DNA of 45,420 nucleotides from Edaphobacter aggregans DSM 19364 (lineage in GTDB: Bacteria; Acidobacteriota; Terriglobia; Terriglobales; Acidobacteriaceae), in NCBI RefSeq assembly GCF_000745965.1, contig NZ_JQKI01000050.1, positions 1 to 45,420 on the forward strand. The letters run 5' to 3'. Below are positions 26,995 to 34,904 of this stretch, piece by piece; the stretch's first letter is position 1; each line of letters begins with the position of its first letter. The notes beneath the pieces are model-generated. The model was given only the letters and a program-made list of their open reading frames with translations, was not told the origin of the DNA and did not search any database. The position numbers and the translations under genes are program-made.

Positions 26995-27768
26995 CTATGG
27001 CAGCTTTGCGGCTAGCTTCGTGGCGAACGCGCGGAGTCGGTCCGAGGTGTCGTTGAACTTGAGCGGATCCGCCCCACCCTGGAGCTGGACGCAGATCGCG
27101 TCCTTGCAGAAGAAGAGCAACTGGCCGTCCGGATTCATCATCGCCTCGTCGCCGATCCCGCTCACGCTGTTGAGCTTCTGCGGCATGGCTTCGAGGATCT
27201 GTTTCCTGGCTTGAAAGGCTTGGTGCGCGACGGCGGCCGAGGACACGATCTCGAAGTTGATCGACAGTGTGTCCGGGATGGCGCCCGGGGTCGAGAATTT
27301 GCAGCACTGTAGCTTCGCCGGGTTGCCGGGAGTCGACGTCGGCGCCTTGTCACCCTCCAGCGTCGTCCTCGACGCGTGCAGCTCGGCGGCCGCGTCCTGC
27401 GTAGCGATCAGTGCGCAGTAGTGGTCTGCGCCGACAATCGCGCCGGCGTCATCGTGAGCGCGGTCGCCGCGACGACGAGGAGCGACAGGTGGTTCGAACT
27501 GATCGTAGACAATGGGTATTTCCTCCGGTAACCAAGGAATATCGTTTGCCGATTCATAATAGCAGTACCGACCGCTGAGACCGAAGCCGATGCGCGTCTC
27601 GTAAAGGAATTGCTGAGGCTCAGCGGAACTTGATCGAGGTAGGTAGTGAATGCGGCTGAAGCGCAGATCCCAACGCTCGTGAAACGCTGGATCTTGGGTC
27701 AGGAGCCAAACATGATCCAAGTCATCCTGGATCTCGATCTCTACGTATATGCCCGAAGAAGTCCTCAT
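26995..27768 (-). CDS. Chimeric ORF: truncated SRPBCC protein joined to the C-terminal part of a secreted protein
   Basis: The start at 27768 overlaps the stop of the epimerase gene (ATGA). Residues 1-80 (SSGIYVEIEIQDDLDHVWLL, HERWDLRFSRIHYLPR) are the N-terminus of an SRPBCC/START-like protein normally about 160-190 residues. After roughly residue 100 the sequence changes to a different, more GC-rich gene: DHYCALIATQDAAAELHA to FATKLAAKLP, resembling secreted proteins of the CxLVTxxDA type. In another frame just before the junction is a good signal peptide (LSLLVVAATALTMTPARLSA), so the second gene lost its own start by frameshift. Both partners are probably non-functional in their original roles, though the fused frame is open. 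Confidence 0.6.
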   Translation of the reverse strand: MRTSSGIYVEIEIQDDLDHVWLLTQDPAFHERWDLRFSRIHYLPRSSSAEPQQFLYETRIGFGLSGRYCYYESANDIPWLPEEIPIVYDQFEPPVAPRRRGDRAHDDAGAIVGADHYCALIATQDAAAELHASRTTLEGDKAPTSTPGNPAKLQCCKFSTPGAIPDTLSINFEIVSSAAVAHQAFQARKQILEAMPQKLNSVSGIGDEAMMNPDGQLLFFCKDAICVQLQGGADPLKFNDTSDRLRAFATKLAAKLP

Positions 27769-28718
27769 GGATTGGCTCTCCTCCATTGGACAACCAGATC
27801 CTGTGCGGCCTGAGGCCACGTCGGATACTTGAATTGAAAGCCGGCCTCGAGCAAGCGATCAGGAACAACCTGACGGCTCTTGAGGATCAGTTCGGATTCG
27901 GTACGCAGCAGGAAAGCGCCCAGCTCCAGGATCCACCTTGTGGTCGGCAGACCGAAGCGCGTGCCCCACGCTTTTCGAAGAACGCCAAGAAACTCGCGAT
28001 TCGGCAGTGGGTGGGGGGAGGCCAAGTTTACGGCTCCGGTGATCTCTTTCCTGTCGATGAGGAACTCAACTGAGCGAATAAAGTCGACCTCATGAATCCA
28101 CGAGACAAATTGAGTGCCAGGCAGCGTGGTTCCGCCGAGACCGTGGCGAACAAGATTCAGAAATACATCGAAGACGCCACCTCGATCAGCGCTGAAGGTC
28201 ATGGCGCTCCGGAGGGCAACCTTTCTGATTCCAGGAGTCGGAGTGGAGAAGAAAGCGTCTTCCCACGCCTTCGCAACCTGAATCGAAAAGTTCCAGGTGT
28301 CCGGGGCTCCTGCCTCGTTACCGCCAAACTCTCCGGTCGCTTCATCCATTGGCCGGTCAAGAGCGTGGCGGTAGATGGTTGCTGTACTAGCATTGAGCCA
28401 AACTGCAGGTGGGTGTTCGATCTCGGCAATCGCTTGATGGAGGACCTGCGTAGACAGCACACGGGAGTCAAGAATTGCCCGGCGATTCCTCTGGGTGTAG
28501 CGGCAATTGACGCTTCTACCTGCGAGGTTGATCAAAATGTCGCTGCAATCGAGTTCGTCGAGCCACGGACCCAGCGTGGAGCCATCCCAATGAACCACGC
28601 GCCAGGGCGTCTTTTGCAAGCCACGGCTGAGAACAACCACACTATGCCCATTCTGGTGAAAGTGCCGAGCGAGGATGGTTCCAACCTGCCCGGTCCCTCC
28701 AGCAATAATGATCTTCAT
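27765..28718 (-). CDS. TIGR01777 family NAD-dependent epimerase-like protein
   Basis: Extended SDR protein with nucleotide motif IIIAGGTGQVGTILARHF at the N-terminus, then LINLAGRSVNCRYT, and a C-terminal DUF1731-like region (SWIHEVDFIRSVEFLI, NLASPHPLPNREF). Start is ATG 28718, which overlaps the stop of the upstream SRPBCC gene (ATGA), giving 317 residues; the longer frame to 28769 is less likely. Its stop overlaps the start of the next gene in the same way. TIGR01777 proteins commonly travel with SRPBCC proteins; their substrate is unknown. Confidence 0.88.
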   Translation of the reverse strand: MKIIIAGGTGQVGTILARHFHQNGHSVVVLSRGLQKTPWRVVHWDGSTLGPWLDELDCSDILINLAGRSVNCRYTQRNRRAILDSRVLSTQVLHQAIAEIEHPPAVWLNASTATIYRHALDRPMDEATGEFGGNEAGAPDTWNFSIQVAKAWEDAFFSTPTPGIRKVALRSAMTFSADRGGVFDVFLNLVRHGLGGTTLPGTQFVSWIHEVDFIRSVEFLIDRKEITGAVNLASPHPLPNREFLGVLRKAWGTRFGLPTTRWILELGAFLLRTESELILKSRQVVPDRLLEAGFQFKYPTWPQAAQDLVVQWRRANP

Positions 28719-29230
28719 AGCGCAGCGTCCTTGCTCCGCTGCGAAGTGCCCGGTAGATACTGTTCCCACTCCGAGGACTCCGCAACACGCTTGATGACAG
28801 CATTGCGTTCACGCAGCAGAGCCAGCATGTAGCGTCGTAGGAAAAGAGCCTCGGCAAGCGGACCGAGCAGCGGAAGAGGAGCGCCAATCAAGAAAACGTC
28901 TTTCATCTCAGTCCCGCCGGATTCCAGACTCTCAAATACGTGATCCGCCTGCATAAAGCGGAAAATTCCGCGAACCATTGTGACCTGGAAGTAGCAGGGC
29001 GATTCCATCGCGGTGATCTTGCTGGTCAGGTTCTGCCAGATCCCGAAGTGTTTGGCACGCCAGGTGACCTCTTCAGACAGGCCGACGAGGCCAGAGGTAA
29101 CGCCTCCGACCGCTAGCGCTTGTTCTCCAGAATGAACGTTCGAGAGCAGATGCACTTCGACACTACGGGATAGGTCGAAGCAACGTTCGATTGGGGCTTC
29201 AATTATTGTGGTCTCTTCGAGTCGAATCAT
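28715..29230 (-). CDS. SRPBCC (START-like/cyclase-dehydrase) family protein
   Basis: Protein of 171 residues with the typical opening IRLEETTIIEAPIERCFDLSRSVEVH and the later RFMQADHVFESLESGGTEMKD. The family forms a deep hydrophobic ligand cavity. No signal peptide is seen. It is first in a three-gene chain whose members overlap by ATGA, so all three are probably translated from one mRNA. Ligand unknown. Confidence 0.85.
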   Translation of the reverse strand: MIRLEETTIIEAPIERCFDLSRSVEVHLLSNVHSGEQALAVGGVTSGLVGLSEEVTWRAKHFGIWQNLTSKITAMESPCYFQVTMVRGIFRFMQADHVFESLESGGTEMKDVFLIGAPLPLLGPLAEALFLRRYMLALLRERNAVIKRVAESSEWEQYLPGTSQRSKDAAL

Positions 29231-29317
29231 AGTTAGCCTTCATTCCCAGGAAGAAGGTCTGCCTCTCGTAGGAGCACGAGAACTTTTGTCCTGATTGGCT
29301 TCAAAATTGCGAGCTTC

Positions 29318-29340
29318 GTGAGTTTTCGGCAAGGGTGCGT
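29318..29340 (+). repeat. IS66 element left terminal inverted repeat
   Basis: Starts GTGAGTTTTCGGCAAG and continues GGTGCGT; two mismatches in 23 bases to the inverted copy at 33327-33349. tnpA begins 55 bases inside. Confidence 0.85.
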
Positions 29341-29394
29341 GACGCGATTTAGCTGACCTTGTTACGTTGAATCAGCCGCCGAGGTCGGCTGGTA

Positions 29395-29796
29395 TTGAAT
29401 AACAAAAGTACATCGCCGATCCCCGAGTCAATCATACAGTTACAACGCCAGTTGGATCAGTTTCGAAGCACTCAGCCGCATCGGACCAGGTTGCCTGAGT
29501 CGCTTTGGCAGGCTGCCGTGGAACTGGCGCGGGTACACGGTTTGCATCCGGTTGCCCAGCCTTTGCGGCTGGACTATATGGGGCTGAAGAGGCGGCTTGA
29601 GGGACTTCCGGCCGCTCAGAAGAAGGCAGCCGCGCCAGCATTCGTTGAATTGATCGCTGCGCATCCTACGGCGGTGGCAGAGTGCGTGATCGAGTTCGAG
29701 TCTTCGATTGGAGGCAAGATGCGGATTCAGTGGAAGAATTCCTCTGCGCCAGATTGGGCAACCTTGCTTCGCGCCTGGCGGGAGGCGGAACGATGA
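29395..29796 (+). CDS. tnpA: IS66-type TnpA (first accessory protein)
   Basis: Small protein of 133 residues from a TTG. The segment LPESLWQAAVELARVHGLHPVAQPLRLDY followed by GLKRRLEG (described by its ends) is a HTH-like pattern typical of the first ORF in one IS66 branch. It overlaps the tnpB start by four bases (ATGA), the usual IS66 arrangement. The frame is intact. Confidence 0.8.
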   Translation: MNNKSTSPIPESIIQLQRQLDQFRSTQPHRTRLPESLWQAAVELARVHGLHPVAQPLRLDYMGLKRRLEGLPAAQKKAAAPAFVELIAAHPTAVAECVIEFESSIGGKMRIQWKNSSAPDWATLLRAWREAER

Positions 29797-30150
29797 TCCA
29801 TATCAGGGCGCAGATGCGCGTGCTGGTGGCGATCGAGCCGGTCGACGGACGAAAGGGGATAGATTCATTGGTTCGCGTCTGTCAGGGCCAGCTCTGTGAA
29901 GACCCAATGACGGGTTGTGTTTTTGTGTTCAGGAGCCGGAGAGGAACGTCGATTCGTTTGCTCAGCTATGACGGCCAGGGATATTGGCTCGCGCAAAAGC
30001 GTCTTTCCAGGGGCGGTTCACATGTGGCCGGAGTCGACCTCGGCGGCCAAGCAGTTGGAGGCTTACGAGGCCCAGCTGCTGATGGTGGCCGGGGATGTGT
30101 CGCGAGTGCGTGCAGCGCCGATGTGGCGACGAGTAAGCGTACTGAAATAA
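29793..30150 (+). pseudogene. tnpB: IS66 TnpB, frameshifted
   Basis: Begins MIHIRAQMRVLVAIEPVDGR and continues with the family motif LLSYDGQGYWLAQKRLS. Near 30010-30020 the frame breaks: the normal end, WPESTSAAKQLEAYEAQLL through RAAPMWRRVSVLK, appears only in another frame and stops at 30150. Total length is one base more than a multiple of three, so a one-base insertion or two-base loss is likely. In frame the product would carry a wrong tail. Recoding is possible but not typical of IS66 tnpB. Confidence 0.75.
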
Positions 30151-30213
30151 GAATCAAAAAAGTCATCAATACCCCTTGCGTTCCAAGAAGAGTTGGATCC
30201 ATACTTCTGGGCA

Positions 30214-31089
30214 ATGGCAGAGCTCAGATATCGCGGGCGTGAAATCCGAGAAGAAGACATCCTCTCTATCCGTGCGCTGATCGAGCGTTACCCGAAGGAA
30301 AGCCGCCGCAAGCTATCGACGCGCATATGTGAAGCCTGGCAGTGGCGGCAGTCGAATGGCGCGTTGCGCGACATGGTGTGCCGCGGCATGCTGCTAATGT
30401 TGGAGCGGGCCGGCCACATCGCGCTACCTCCAGTAAGTTATGTGCGGCACAATCCGCTGGCACACAGAGCCCGTCCGGAACCGGTTCTGATCGATAAGAC
30501 TCCCATCGAAGATCCGTTGCGCAAACTGCAACCGCTCGAGTTCGAGCAGGTGCGGCGAACCCCGCAGGAGCCGTTGTTCAACAGCCTGATGGAGGAGCAT
30601 CATTATCTTGGCTATGAGCAGCCGGTGGGAGAGCACCTGAAGTATCTGGTGTGGGCCGCAGGCCGACCCATCGCGTGCCTGGCTTGGTCATCGGCTCCGC
30701 GACACATCGGCAGTCGCGATCGCTACGTCGGCTGGGATGCCGCGGCGCGACGCAGCAAGATCCGTTTCATCGCGTACAACACGCGCTTCCTGATCCTGCC
30801 GTGGGTGCGGGTCGAGCATCTGGCGTCGCATATCCTGGGCCGGATGGCGGCGCGGATCTCCGATGACTGGCAGCAGATGTACGGGCATCCGATCTACTTC
30901 CTGGAGACGTTCATAGATCCGGAGCGGTTCCGCGGAACCTGTTACCGTGCGGCCAACTGGGTGCTGATGGGCAGGACGACGGGACGAGGCAAACAATCCA
31001 ACAGCTATGTTCCGAACCGGTCGATCAAGGAGGTTCTGGGTTATCCGTTGACGAAGCGTTTTCGTGAGCTGCTGGGGGGCTTAGCATGA
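30214..31089 (+). CDS. DruA-family (DUF4338) protein carried in IS66
   Basis: Protein of 291 residues (alternative TTG start at 30193). Family segments include ELRYRGREIREEDI, SRRKLSTRICEAWQW, MEEHHYLGYEQPVGEHLKYLVW, IRFIAYNTRFLILPWV, YFLETFIDPERFRGTCYRAANW and GRGKQSNSY. DUF4338 is the DruA protein of the Druantia anti-phage system; relatives also ride on IS66 elements as single genes. Its stop overlaps the tnpC start (ATGA), so it is locked into the transposase operon. The frame is intact while tnpB before it and tnpC after it are damaged. Function here is unknown: anti-phage defence, DNA binding or help in transposition are all possible. No DruB-E genes are nearby. Confidence 0.85.
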   Translation: MAELRYRGREIREEDILSIRALIERYPKESRRKLSTRICEAWQWRQSNGALRDMVCRGMLLMLERAGHIALPPVSYVRHNPLAHRARPEPVLIDKTPIEDPLRKLQPLEFEQVRRTPQEPLFNSLMEEHHYLGYEQPVGEHLKYLVWAAGRPIACLAWSSAPRHIGSRDRYVGWDAAARRSKIRFIAYNTRFLILPWVRVEHLASHILGRMAARISDDWQQMYGHPIYFLETFIDPERFRGTCYRAANWVLMGRTTGRGKQSNSYVPNRSIKEVLGYPLTKRFRELLGGLA

Positions 31090-32645
31090 AGGCTGCCAGC
31101 CGCCGCATCGATGTGAACCTGGAGGAACTGGATCAGGTGCTGGACGGAGCGCTCGAAGCGCCGTTGAGCGAGGCTGATCACGACAAACTCAAAGATACGT
31201 TGCATGCCTTAGCTGCGATGCCGGTGCGGGCGCGCAATACGGAGAAGACCAGCGAAGTGCTGGAGAAACCGGAAGCCCCGGAAACCGGGAAGCAGCTGGA
31301 CGACAGCACGCCACCGCCTGGGCACGGCCGCAATGGAGCAGAGGGCATTTGGTGGTGCGCGGAAGGTGGATATCAAGCATCAGAAGCTGACCCACGGGGA
31401 CCGCTGTCCGGAGTGCGGCAAAGGCAACGTGTACGGGCAGAAGGAGCCGAAGGTGCTGGTGCGGATCATCGGTCAGGCACCGCTGGCGGCTACGGTTTAC
31501 TCACTGGAGCGGTTGCGTTGCGGCCCTGCGGGCAGGTGTTCACGGCACAAGAGCCGGAAGGAGTGGGGCCGGATAAGTACGATGAAACGGCGGCGGCGAT
31601 GATCGCCCAGCTCAAGTACGGTGCCGGGACACCGTTCTACCGGCTGGAACAACTGGAAAGCCAGCTGGGTATCCCGCTGCCGGCGGCCACGCAGTGGGAG
31701 ATCGTCGAGGAAGCTGCGCAGGTGATCAAGCCGGCGCGGGATGAGTTGATCCGGCAGGCAGCGCAAGGCACGGTGGTCCATAACGACGACACCAGCATGC
31801 GAGTGCTGCGGCTGCAACGCGACCCGAAGGACGAGCGCACGGGTGTGTTCACCAGCGGCATCGTGTCTGTCGACCAGGGCTGGAAGATCGCGCTTTACTT
31901 CACTGGCGGCCGGCATGCCGGCGAGAACATCGCCGCGGTGCTGAAAAAGCGGAGCGTGGAACTGCCGAGTCCGATCCAGATGTGCGACGCGTTGTCGCGC
32001 AATGTTCCGAAGTTGCCCGCGGGGGTGGAGATCCTGCTGGCTAACTGCCTCGCGCACGGCCGCAGGCAGTTCGTGGATGTGGCGGAGAACTTCCCGAATG
32101 AATGCCGCTATGTGCTGGAGATGCTGGGCCAGGTGTATGGCCACGATGTCGAAGCGCGTGAGCGCGGCCTGACGCCGGACGAGCGGCTGCGGCTTCATCA
32201 GGAACGAAGCCGGCCGGTGATGGACAAACTGCATGCCTGGCTGGAGGCGCAGTTGGCCGAGCGCAAGACGGAGCCGAACTCCGGACTGGGGCAGGCAATC
32301 TCGTATCTGCTGCGGCACTGGCAGCCTCTGACGTTGTTCCTCCGCAAAACTGGGGCTCCGATCGATAACAACCTCGTTGAGCGCTCGCTGAAGCGCGCGG
32401 TTCTCCATCGAAAGAATGCGTTGTTCTATCGCACTCTGAACGGAGCGCAGGTCGGTGATCTGTTCATGAGCCTGATCCACACATGCCAGTTATGTGGCGT
32501 GAACTCCTTCGACTACCTGGTCGAACTGCAGTGCCACGCCCGCGAACTGGCCGCCCGGCCCACGGAATGGATGCCGTGGAACTATCGCGAGACTCTGCGA
32601 GAACTGCGCCGCTCCCCGATTCGGCACAGCTATGATGAATCTTGA
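31086..32645 (+). pseudogene. tnpC: IS66 TnpC transposase with two compensating frameshifts
   Basis: The frame is open for 519 residues, but residues about 87-146 are wrong. A one-base insertion near 31343-31345 (GAGGGC) puts the true zinc-finger segment (KLTHGDRCPECGKGNVYGQ) into another frame, and a one-base loss near 31524 (GGCCCTGCGG) restores the original frame at GQVFTAQEPEG. The DDE catalytic residues remain: HNDDTSM, QMCDAL and PIDNNLVERS. The result is a full-length transposase whose zinc-binding region is scrambled, so activity is doubtful. Start overlaps the DruA gene stop. Confidence 0.8.
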
Positions 32646-32705
32646 TGGCCAGAAAAGATAGTCTCCCGCCGTCGTCGAAGAGCATCGTGAAATTAAAGGG
32701 CTGAA

Positions 32706-33311
32706 ATGGCAACGAAGAAGTCCGCAAGTCCGCAGCATATTTATCAGATCAAGGTCACTCTGCGGGGCACCAAACCACCGATCTGGCGCCGCCTGCTTGT
32801 ACCCTCGTCTCTGACTCTGGCGCAGTTACACGATGTACTGCAAACTGCGATGGGCTGGGCAGGAGGACATATGCACGAATTCCGCGCCGGCGACCGACAC
32901 TTCGGGACACCCGACCCTGAGGATCTAGGCATGGGTTCGTCCTATGTAGAAGACGAGCGCACCATTAGACTCTCCAAGGTGCTGTGGAGATCGAGCGCCA
33001 AGCTCATCTACACCTACGATTTCGGCGATAACTGGGAACACGCCGTCGTCTTGGAGAAGATACTTCCACTCCTTCCCGATCTCAGGTACCCAACCTGCAT
33101 CGATGGAAAGCTCGCGTGTCCGCCGGAAGACTGCGGAGGCATCCCCGGATACTACGACCTTATCGGGGCCATCGCTGACCCCGGACATGAACGCCACGAA
33201 GAAATCAGCGAATGGATGAGCGATGACTTCGATCCCCAGGCCTTTTCAGTGGACGACGTCAACCGGATGCTCTCACCCACGCTCAGTCCCGGCAAAGCCG
33301 CCAAGAATTAG
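32706..33311 (+). CDS. Plasmid pRiA4b ORF-3 family protein (IS66 passenger)
   Basis: Protein of 201 residues with the family pattern IYQIKVTLRGTKPPIWRRLLVP, AQLHDVLQTAMGWAGGHMHEF, YTYDFGDNWEHAVVLEKI and CPPEDCGGIPGYYDL. This family occurs in plasmids and transposons as a passenger gene and has no settled function. It starts 60 bases after tnpC and ends 23 bases before the outer edge of the right inverted repeat, so it is inside the element. The frame is intact. Confidence 0.88.
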   Translation: MATKKSASPQHIYQIKVTLRGTKPPIWRRLLVPSSLTLAQLHDVLQTAMGWAGGHMHEFRAGDRHFGTPDPEDLGMGSSYVEDERTIRLSKVLWRSSAKLIYTYDFGDNWEHAVVLEKILPLLPDLRYPTCIDGKLACPPEDCGGIPGYYDLIGAIADPGHERHEEISEWMSDDFDPQAFSVDDVNRMLSPTLSPGKAAKN

Positions 33312-33326
33312 TCCAGGTTTTTGAGT

Positions 33327-33349
33327 ACGCAGGCTTGCCGAAAACTCAC
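33327..33349 (-). repeat. IS66 element right terminal inverted repeat
   Basis: Ends CTTGCCGAAAACTCAC on the plus strand, the exact complement of the first 16 bases of the left end. It lies 16 bases beyond the stop of the pRiA4b-like gene and directly joins a Tn3 transposase fragment. Confidence 0.85.
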
Positions 33350-33852
33350 TCCTAACTGATCTTCTTGTCCTTCGCGGTAGTGCTGGCGCAGCTCGCCGCG
33401 CTTGCCGTGGAAGACGGCACGGCCGACGCTGTGGCGACCCTCGCCCCGGTTGAGTTGGGTGAGCGTAGCCCTACGCTTGGCTTCGTCGTCGATGTAGGTC
33501 AGCGTGTGCAGCGTCTTGTCGATGCGACCGTACTCGGCGATTGCTTGTGCCAGCCGGGTAGGCCGATCTCCTGCCTGAAGTGTACGCATGATACCGGTGG
33601 CGGGCACCCGGCCCAGCTTGAGCGAGTCGGCCAGACGGAGCATGTCGTCCCAGTGTGGAGCTATCTTCTGCAAGTTGATGGGGTGCCGAGAGGGGATTGA
33701 GCAGACCGTAGTCAGCTTTCGGATCGATCCGCCAGAAGAGTGTACCGCCGACATCGGCCAGACGCGGGCTAAATCGATAGCCGAGCAGGCGAAACAGACC
33801 CGAACACCACATCGCTGTAAGCGCCGGTATCGGTCAAACCTACAGACCTTAA
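33350..33852 (-). pseudogene. Tn3-family transposase fragment
   Basis: The reverse strand encodes the C-terminal part of a Tn3 TnpA: LFRLLGYRFSPRLADVGGTLFW in one frame, then HPINLQKIAPHWDDMLRLAD, DRPTRLAQAIAEYGRIDKTL and GKRGELRQHYREGQEDQLG in another. There are at least two frame changes. The coding match ends at the right inverted repeat of the IS66 element (33349), which is therefore inserted in it; the remaining C-terminal piece is not on the other side of the element. Non-functional. Confidence 0.85.
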
Positions 33853-33882
33853 CCCGGTTTTCCGTTCCACTGCGCCTCAAAC

Positions 33883-34615
33883 CCCAACTACGCCAAGGCC
33901 CTCGATGACCTCTTCGCCTTCTGTGCCAGCCGGCCTCTCTCCCGGTCCTTATTAATGGCGTGGCGGGCGGGCATGGAATCCTTATCTCCCTCGACTATTA
34001 ATGTCCGGCTCTCGGCGGTGCGCAAGCTGGTGGGCGAGGCCCGCCGCGCCGGGATGATCGACCAGGAGGAGGCGGCCAGCCTGACCGACATCCCCAACCT
34101 CCGGCAGAGGGGAACCCGGCTGGGCAACTGGCTGACTCGGGAGCAGGCCAAAGAACTGCTGGCCGTTCCTGATCGCTCTACCCTGAAAGGGAAGCGCGAC
34201 TATGTCATCCTTGCGCTTCTGGTCGGCTGCGCCCTGCGGCGGAACGAGCTGGCCGAGCTCGAGGTCGAGATCGTCCAGCAAAGGGAGGGGCGCTGGGTCC
34301 TGGCCGACCTGGAGGGAAAGGGCCGGCGTATCCGCACGGTCGCGATCGGTCTCGAAGAGCGGGAAGATCAACGGTGACACGCTGAGCGACTGGGCGGTCT
34401 GGTCGGTAGTTGAACAGTCATCCAAGCAGATCGGGATCGAACACTTCGGCGCTCACGACCTGCGTCGGACCTGCGCCAAGCTGTGCCGGAAGAACGGCGG
34501 CGATCTCGAGCAGATTTAATTCCTGCTCGGGCACTCGTCGATCCAGACCACGGAGCGCTATCTCGGGTCGGAGCAGGACATCGAGATCGCCGTGAACGAC
34601 AACCTGGGACTGTAG
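33883..34615 (+). pseudogene. Tyrosine recombinase/integrase pseudogene
   Basis: Reads as an integrase: YAKALDDLFAFC, SPSTINVRLSAVRKLVGEARR, NWLTREQAKELLAVPD, GKRDYVILALLVGCALRRNEL with the first catalytic arginine, then GAHDLRRTCAKLCRK and LLGHSSIQTTERYLGS with the H-R and tyrosine motifs. A deletion with frame change near 34350 removes the region after IRTVAI, and TAA at 34517-34519 stops the frame before LLGHSS. The N-terminal DNA-binding part is also incomplete. Non-functional. Confidence 0.85.
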
Positions 34616-34904
34616 TGGGGTCACCAAACGTCAAGAATCGTACGCTAGTACTAAAGGGCGAGCCGAATCGCGGGCTTCTCAGCTCAGCTAATTGTGGGCG
34701 GAGAAAACCTCGATTTCAACTTGGGGTCTGAGGTGCAGTGGAACGAAAATTGGGTTAAGGAATCTCTTTAGTGGCACTTGGTTCGACGACGGTGATGAAC
34801 TTGACAGCGATGGAACCTATGTCATCGACGCGCTAATAGCCCTGCCAGCTATTTTCGATTATCCTGTATAACGCTAATAGTGAATCGGTGCTATTTGCGC
34901 GCCC
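34616..34904. other. Intergenic region before the Fic gene
   Basis: Nearly 290 bases with lower GC than its neighbours. No gene, repeat or clear promoter was recognised. Confidence 0.35.

Larger units (their letters stand above)
29318..33349 (+). mobile_element. IS66-family element with DruA-like and pRiA4b-like passengers
   Basis: The element is about 4.0 kb and is bounded by inverted repeats. GTGAGTTTTCGGCAAG at 29318-29333 matches the reverse complement at 33334-33349, and similarity extends to 21 of 23 bases. Contents in order are tnpA, tnpB (frameshifted), a DUF4338/DruA gene, tnpC (two compensating frameshifts) and a pRiA4b-ORF3 family gene, all on the plus strand. IS66 usually has only tnpA-B-C and makes 8-base target duplications. 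Here the flanks (CGAGCTTC left, TCCTAACT right) differ, so the left or right neighbourhood has been rearranged since insertion. It cuts a Tn3-family transposase gene on the right. Confidence 0.85.

Noticed and set aside
29793..30150. Programmed frameshift in tnpB
   Set aside because: No slippery heptamer with a downstream structure is evident, IS66 tnpB is not usually recoded, and tnpC is also damaged; simple mutation is more likely.
30214..31089. A complete Druantia defence operon
   Set aside because: Only the DruA-family gene is present; neighbours are transposase and pRiA4b genes and no large DruE-type helicase is found. The helicase piece at 44494-45128 is far away, truncated and of a different context.
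33365..33908. Plus-strand frames over the Tn3 fragment
   Set aside because: They are antisense to clear Tn3 transposase sequence and show no family motifs.
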